Below, piece after piece: positions 58,917 through 64,000 of a stretch of 64,000 nt of DNA. The notes under the pieces were generated by a model, which worked only from the letters and a program-made list of their open reading frames with translations, made no database searches and was not told where the DNA came from. A program made the position numbers and the translations under genes. Each line of letters starts with the position of its first letter. Position 1 is the first letter of the stretch. Source of the DNA: Micromonospora coriariae. Lineage in GTDB: Bacteria; Actinomycetota; Actinomycetes; Mycobacteriales; Micromonosporaceae. The DNA lies in the NCBI RefSeq assembly GCF_900091455.1, contig NZ_LT607412.1, positions 2,480,001 to 2,544,000 of the forward strand. The letters run 5' to 3'.

Positions 58917-60167
58917 TCAGCCGGGAATCGTGATCCGGCCGTCGATGGCGGCGGCGGCGATGTCGGTGCGGTGCTGCGATCCGGCCAGCTCCACCCCGTC
59001 CACAAGCGCGTACGCGGAGTCCCGGGCTGCGGCGAGGTCGGTGCCGGTGGCCGTACCGCAGAGAACCCGGCCGCCAGCGGACAGCAAGGCGCCGTCGCTG
59101 GCCCGGCGGGCGGTGCCGGCGTGGATGATGCCCGGCCGGTCCGCGCCGGTGATCACGTCGCCGGTGCGCGGCGCCGCCGGATAGCCCTGCGCGGCGAGCA
59201 CCACTGTGACCGCGGCGCCCGGCCGCCAGCGCAGCGGCGGATGCCCGGCCAACGTGCCGGTGGCCGCCGCGTGCAGTAGCCCGCCCAGCGGCGTCTCCAG
59301 CAGCGCGAGGACCACCTGCGTCTCCGGGTCGCCGAAGCGCGCGTTGAACTCGATCACCCGCGGACCTTCGGCGGTCATGGCCAGGCCCACGTAGAGCAGA
59401 CCGGCGAACGGGGTGCCCCGGCCGCGCAGCTCGGCCAGCGTCGGGTGCACCACATCCCGCATCACATCGTCAACCAGGCCGGGCGGGGCCCAGGGCACTG
59501 GCGCGTACGCCCCCATGCCGCCGGTGTTCGGGCCGGTGTCGCCGTCACCGATCCGCTTGAAGTCCTGGGCGGGCAACAGCGGCACCGCCGCCTCGCCGTC
59601 GGTCACCACGAAGAGGCTGACCTCCGGGCCGTCGAGGAACTCCTCGACCACCACCCGGCCACAGTCCCGGGCATGCGCCAGCGCGGCCGACCGGTCGTCG
59701 GTGACCACCACGCCCTTGCCGGCGGCGAGCCCGTCGTCCTTCACCACGTACGGCACGCCGAACTCGTCCAGCGCCCGGGCGGTGCTCTCCTCGTCCGCGC
59801 AGGTGTACGCACGCGCGGTCGGGACGCCGGCGGCGGTCATCACGTCCTTGGCGAACGTCTTGGAACCCTCGAGGCGGGCGGCCTCGGCCGACGGCCCGAA
59901 CACGGCGATGCCCTTGGCGCGTACCGCGTCGGCAACCCCGGCGACCAGCGGCGCCTCCGGCCCGATCACCACCAGGTCGGCTTCCACCTCGACCGCCAGC
60001 GCCGCGACGGCCGCCGGATCGGTGGCGTTGACCGCCCGCAGCTCAGCCACGTCGGCGATCCCCGGATTACCCGGTGCCGCGATCAGAGCCGTGACGGCCG
60101 GATCGCCCACCAATCCAAGGGCGAGCGCATGCTCCCGCCCCCCACCACCCACCAGAAGAACCCGCAC
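58917..60167 (-). CDS. purD: Phosphoribosylamine-glycine ligase
   Basis: 416 residues. GAR synthetase: [20 protein letters not shown] at the N terminus, ATP-grasp segments [20 protein letters not shown] and [16 protein letters not shown], the signature [20 protein letters not shown] and [18 protein letters not shown]. Links glycine to phosphoribosylamine. GTG 60167 is at the first strand; the open frame upstream is shadow. Confidence 0.96.
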   Translation of the reverse strand: MRVLLVGGGGREHALALGLVGDPAVTALIAAPGNPGIADVAELRAVNATDPAAVAALAVEVEADLVVIGPEAPLVAGVADAVRAKGIAVFGPSAEAARLEGSKTFAKDVMTAAGVPTARAYTCADEESTARALDEFGVPYVVKDDGLAAGKGVVVTDDRSAALAHARDCGRVVVEEFLDGPEVSLFVVTDGEAAVPLLPAQDFKRIGDGDTGPNTGGMGAYAPVPWAPPGLVDDVMRDVVHPTLAELRGRGTPFAGLLYVGLAMTAEGPRVIEFNARFGDPETQVVLALLETPLGGLLHAAATGTLAGHPPLRWRPGAAVTVVLAAQGYPAAPRTGDVITGADRPGIIHAGTARRASDGALLSAGGRVLCGTATGTDLAAARDSAYALVDGVELAGSQHRTDIAAAAIDGRITIPG

Positions 60168-60218
60168 AACCCGGAATCCTACTGTCCCCCACCCCCACGC
60201 CCACCCGCCAGGCTTGCC

Positions 60219-60273
60219 GATCATGAGGTTAGCCGTGCATTCGATCACCTGGAACCCCGTCAACCTCATGATC
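60219..60273. repeat. Intergenic palindrome, family B copy 2
   Basis: GATCATGAGGTT (60219-60230) and AACCTCATGATC (60262-60273) are exact reverse complements. The outer arm equals that of copy 3. It overlaps the stop codon of the gene ending at 60272. Confidence 0.85.
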
Positions 60274-61201
60274 AACGCGAGCGGGTCATAGCGAGGGCCT
60301 GGCGAACGGTCCACGGGATGTAGTCAGGCTGGAGGGTGTCGGCCCAGGTGAAGCGGAGGACCGTCCAGCCGGCGTTCACCAGACGGTTCTGCCGACGGCG
60401 GTCGGCGAATGCGGCAGCCGGGGTGCCGTGTGCGTTCCGGCCGTCAGCCTCCGCTAACACTCTCGGGCCGCGCCAGCCCAGATCGCCGATACCGAGCAGG
60501 TGACCGTCCCCGTCCCGTACTTCCAACTGGAGGACGTCCGGCGGCACCCGGCCGTCGACACACCGCAGCCTCGTGCGTGTTTCCAGCGGCGACTGGGCCC
60601 GTCCGTCCGCTTCGGCGAGATAGCCCCGGGCCGCCACCGCACCGCGCCGCCCCCTGATCAGCGCCCGAATCATTGACAGGCACTCGGCCGTGAGCATCCC
60701 CCGATTGAGTGCGGAGTCGAGCACCGCGACCGCTGGGTACCGCTGCTCGCGCAGGATGATCTCGGCGACGGTCCACAGAGGCGTCGTCGCGGCGATCCCG
60801 TTTACCGGCCGCACCGCTGATGGCGCGTGCTCGAGCTGATGCAGCACGATGGCCGGGTCCGACACGCGGGTCAGCTTCGCGGCCCGGCCCGGCAACGCCA
60901 CGTGGACCTCGTCACCGCAGGACAGACCGGCGATGCCGTGCAGTTCGGCTGCCGTGCCGAAGACCACGTGCGCCTCCGGACCCAGCGAGAGCACAGCGGC
61001 ACGGATCCTGCACCGGCGTGCTGCCGGCTCGCCGTGTCGACCGTCGGTCAGATAGACCGCGCGGGCGAGCGGCCGCCACTGGCCGACCGCCACCAGGTGA
61101 TCGATGTCGTGCCGACTGAACCCGGCGCGCAGTGCCTGGGCCCGAGTGGTCAAGCCGTCCTGGACGGCGGTAACGGAGCGAAGCAGTTCGGCACGGTCCA
61201 C
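60272..61201 (-). CDS. AbiEi-like HTH protein with DUF559/Vsr-like nuclease domain
   Basis: 309 residues from GTG 61201. The N-terminal part ([40 protein letters not shown]) is the winged-helix of AbiEi-type antitoxins. The C-terminal region has a PD-(D/E)xK-like pattern: [20 protein letters not shown] (Glu), [20 protein letters not shown] (Asp and the Glu-x-Asp pair), [19 protein letters not shown], as in DUF559/Vsr nucleases. No AbiEii nucleotidyltransferase toxin is adjacent, so it is an orphan, as often seen in actinomycetes. The stop is inside a palindromic repeat, and another copy lies 90 bp upstream of its start. Confidence 0.82.
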   Translation of the reverse strand: MDRAELLRSVTAVQDGLTTRAQALRAGFSRHDIDHLVAVGQWRPLARAVYLTDGRHGEPAARRCRIRAAVLSLGPEAHVVFGTAAELHGIAGLSCGDEVHVALPGRAAKLTRVSDPAIVLHQLEHAPSAVRPVNGIAATTPLWTVAEIILREQRYPAVAVLDSALNRGMLTAECLSMIRALIRGRRGAVAARGYLAEADGRAQSPLETRTRLRCVDGRVPPDVLQLEVRDGDGHLLGIGDLGWRGPRVLAEADGRNAHGTPAAAFADRRRQNRLVNAGWTVLRFTWADTLQPDYIPWTVRQALAMTRSR

Positions 61202-61290
61202 ACACCCAAACTGGCGGCTCGCCCGCCCCGTCCGCCGCCCCTGTGGATAACCGGCGCCTCCCTGTGGACAACCGCCCGCCAACCCCTGTC

Positions 61291-61345
61291 GATCATGAGG
61301 TTGGCGGGCGATTTGATCTCCACAGTCCCCGCCAACCTCATGATC
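61291..61345. repeat. Intergenic palindrome, family B copy 3
   Basis: GATCATGAGGTTGGCGGG (61291-61308) and CCCGCCAACCTCATGATC (61328-61345), perfect 18-bp arms, 19-bp spacer. Together with copy 2 it brackets the AbiEi-like gene. Confidence 0.92.
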
Positions 61346-61401
61346 ACCGAGGCGGCTAGGCCCGGGCGGGCCGGTGGGACCGGGCGGGCCGGGGCGGGGT
61401 G

Positions 61402-63847
<2,446 letters not shown>

Positions 63848-63918
63848 CCCCGGCTGCGCCGACCGGCCCTCGTCGGCAGGTGGGCCTATCCTCGCAGGAG
63901 GACTGGGGAGGAACCGTA

Positions 63919-64000
63919 ATGGACGAGAACGCCGACCGGGCGCAACTGCCCGGCCAGCAGCCGGTGCCGGAGCGGGACATCGAACCACTCTGGCCACCTG
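63919..64000 (+). CDS. Start of a gene cut by the window end
   Basis: 27 residues are visible (MDENADRAQLPGQQPVPERD then IEPLWPP). GGGGAGGA (63905-63912) precedes the ATG. Too short to identify; the acidic, Pro/Gln-rich start looks like a disordered N terminus of a membrane or regulatory protein. Confidence 0.55.
   Translation, partial: MDENADRAQLPGQQPVPERDIEPLWPP

Noticed and set aside
60219..61345. Insertion sequence with family B palindromes as terminal repeats around the AbiEi-like gene
   Set aside because: Each copy is itself a palindrome, a third copy exists without any gene between partners, no target-site duplication is seen and the gene is not a transposase.

Overview
The window is a 64 kb stretch of very GC-rich chromosome from an actinomycete. 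Gene content and order (bldC next to a valine dehydrogenase, a DUF3073 gene, purM and purF; purSQL; frequent GTG starts; an amcA/amcB RiPP pair; a dispersed carotenoid locus) fit Micromonosporaceae such as Micromonospora or Salinispora. This is judged by eye from protein similarity, without a database search. Both ends cut through genes.

Layout. 1-3.8 kb: LacI regulator (cut), flavoprotein disulfide oxidoreductase, serine hydrolase. 3.8-9.8 kb: carotenoid locus crtB / crtE-crtI-idi plus a MerR regulator with a B12-binding-like domain, then an internally deleted polysaccharide deacetylase. 9.8-13.1 kb: tRNA-Glu, tRNA-Asp and tRNA-Phe; the 3' half of tRNA-Phe is the target of a decayed 2.8 kb integrated element bounded by perfect 64-bp repeats and holding a 75-bp tandem-repeat gene and an integrase remnant. 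13.1-24.5 kb: small metabolic and unknown genes, a substrate-binding lipoprotein with permuted lobe order, two beta-oxidation genes, bldC and valine dehydrogenase. 24.7-26.5 kb: DUF3073 and the amcA/amcB cyclophane RiPP pair. 26.5-39.9 kb: purine genes purM, purF, purL, purQ, purS and purB, interleaved with a sterol-carrier protein, a membrane-anchored protein with a Gly/Tyr/Gln-rich tail, ComB, a secreted trypsin-like protease and a YbjQ protein. 39.9-46.2 kb: thiolase, fabG4-like and MaoC genes (compare M. tuberculosis fadA2/fabG4/htdX), split by an ABC exporter and its regulator. 46.3-50.3 kb: a tight four-gene operon: NrtR-like Nudix regulator, J-domain/kinase-like fusion, VWA protein and a divergent PurA paralogue. 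50.3-57.6 kb: two DedA paralogues around a two-component system, then TetR, SCP2, acyl-CoA dehydrogenase and acyl-CoA ligase. 57.7-64 kb: acyltransferase, purD, AbiEi-like/nuclease protein, the true purA, a diacylglycerol-kinase-like gene and the start of one more gene.

How the parts work together. Eight housekeeping purine genes lie here (purM, F, L, Q, S, B, D, A), with a ninth purA-like gene inside the Nudix/VWA operon. A shared palindrome (CCTACT-N4-AGTAGG) lies upstream of the thiolase, of fabG-maoC and between tetR and the SCP2 operon, so the TetR protein probably controls a fatty-acid regulon spread over 16 kb. Two families of intergenic palindromes recur (three copies each), in several cases overlapping stop codons. 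The best candidate for a poorly described system is the 46.3-50.3 kb operon.
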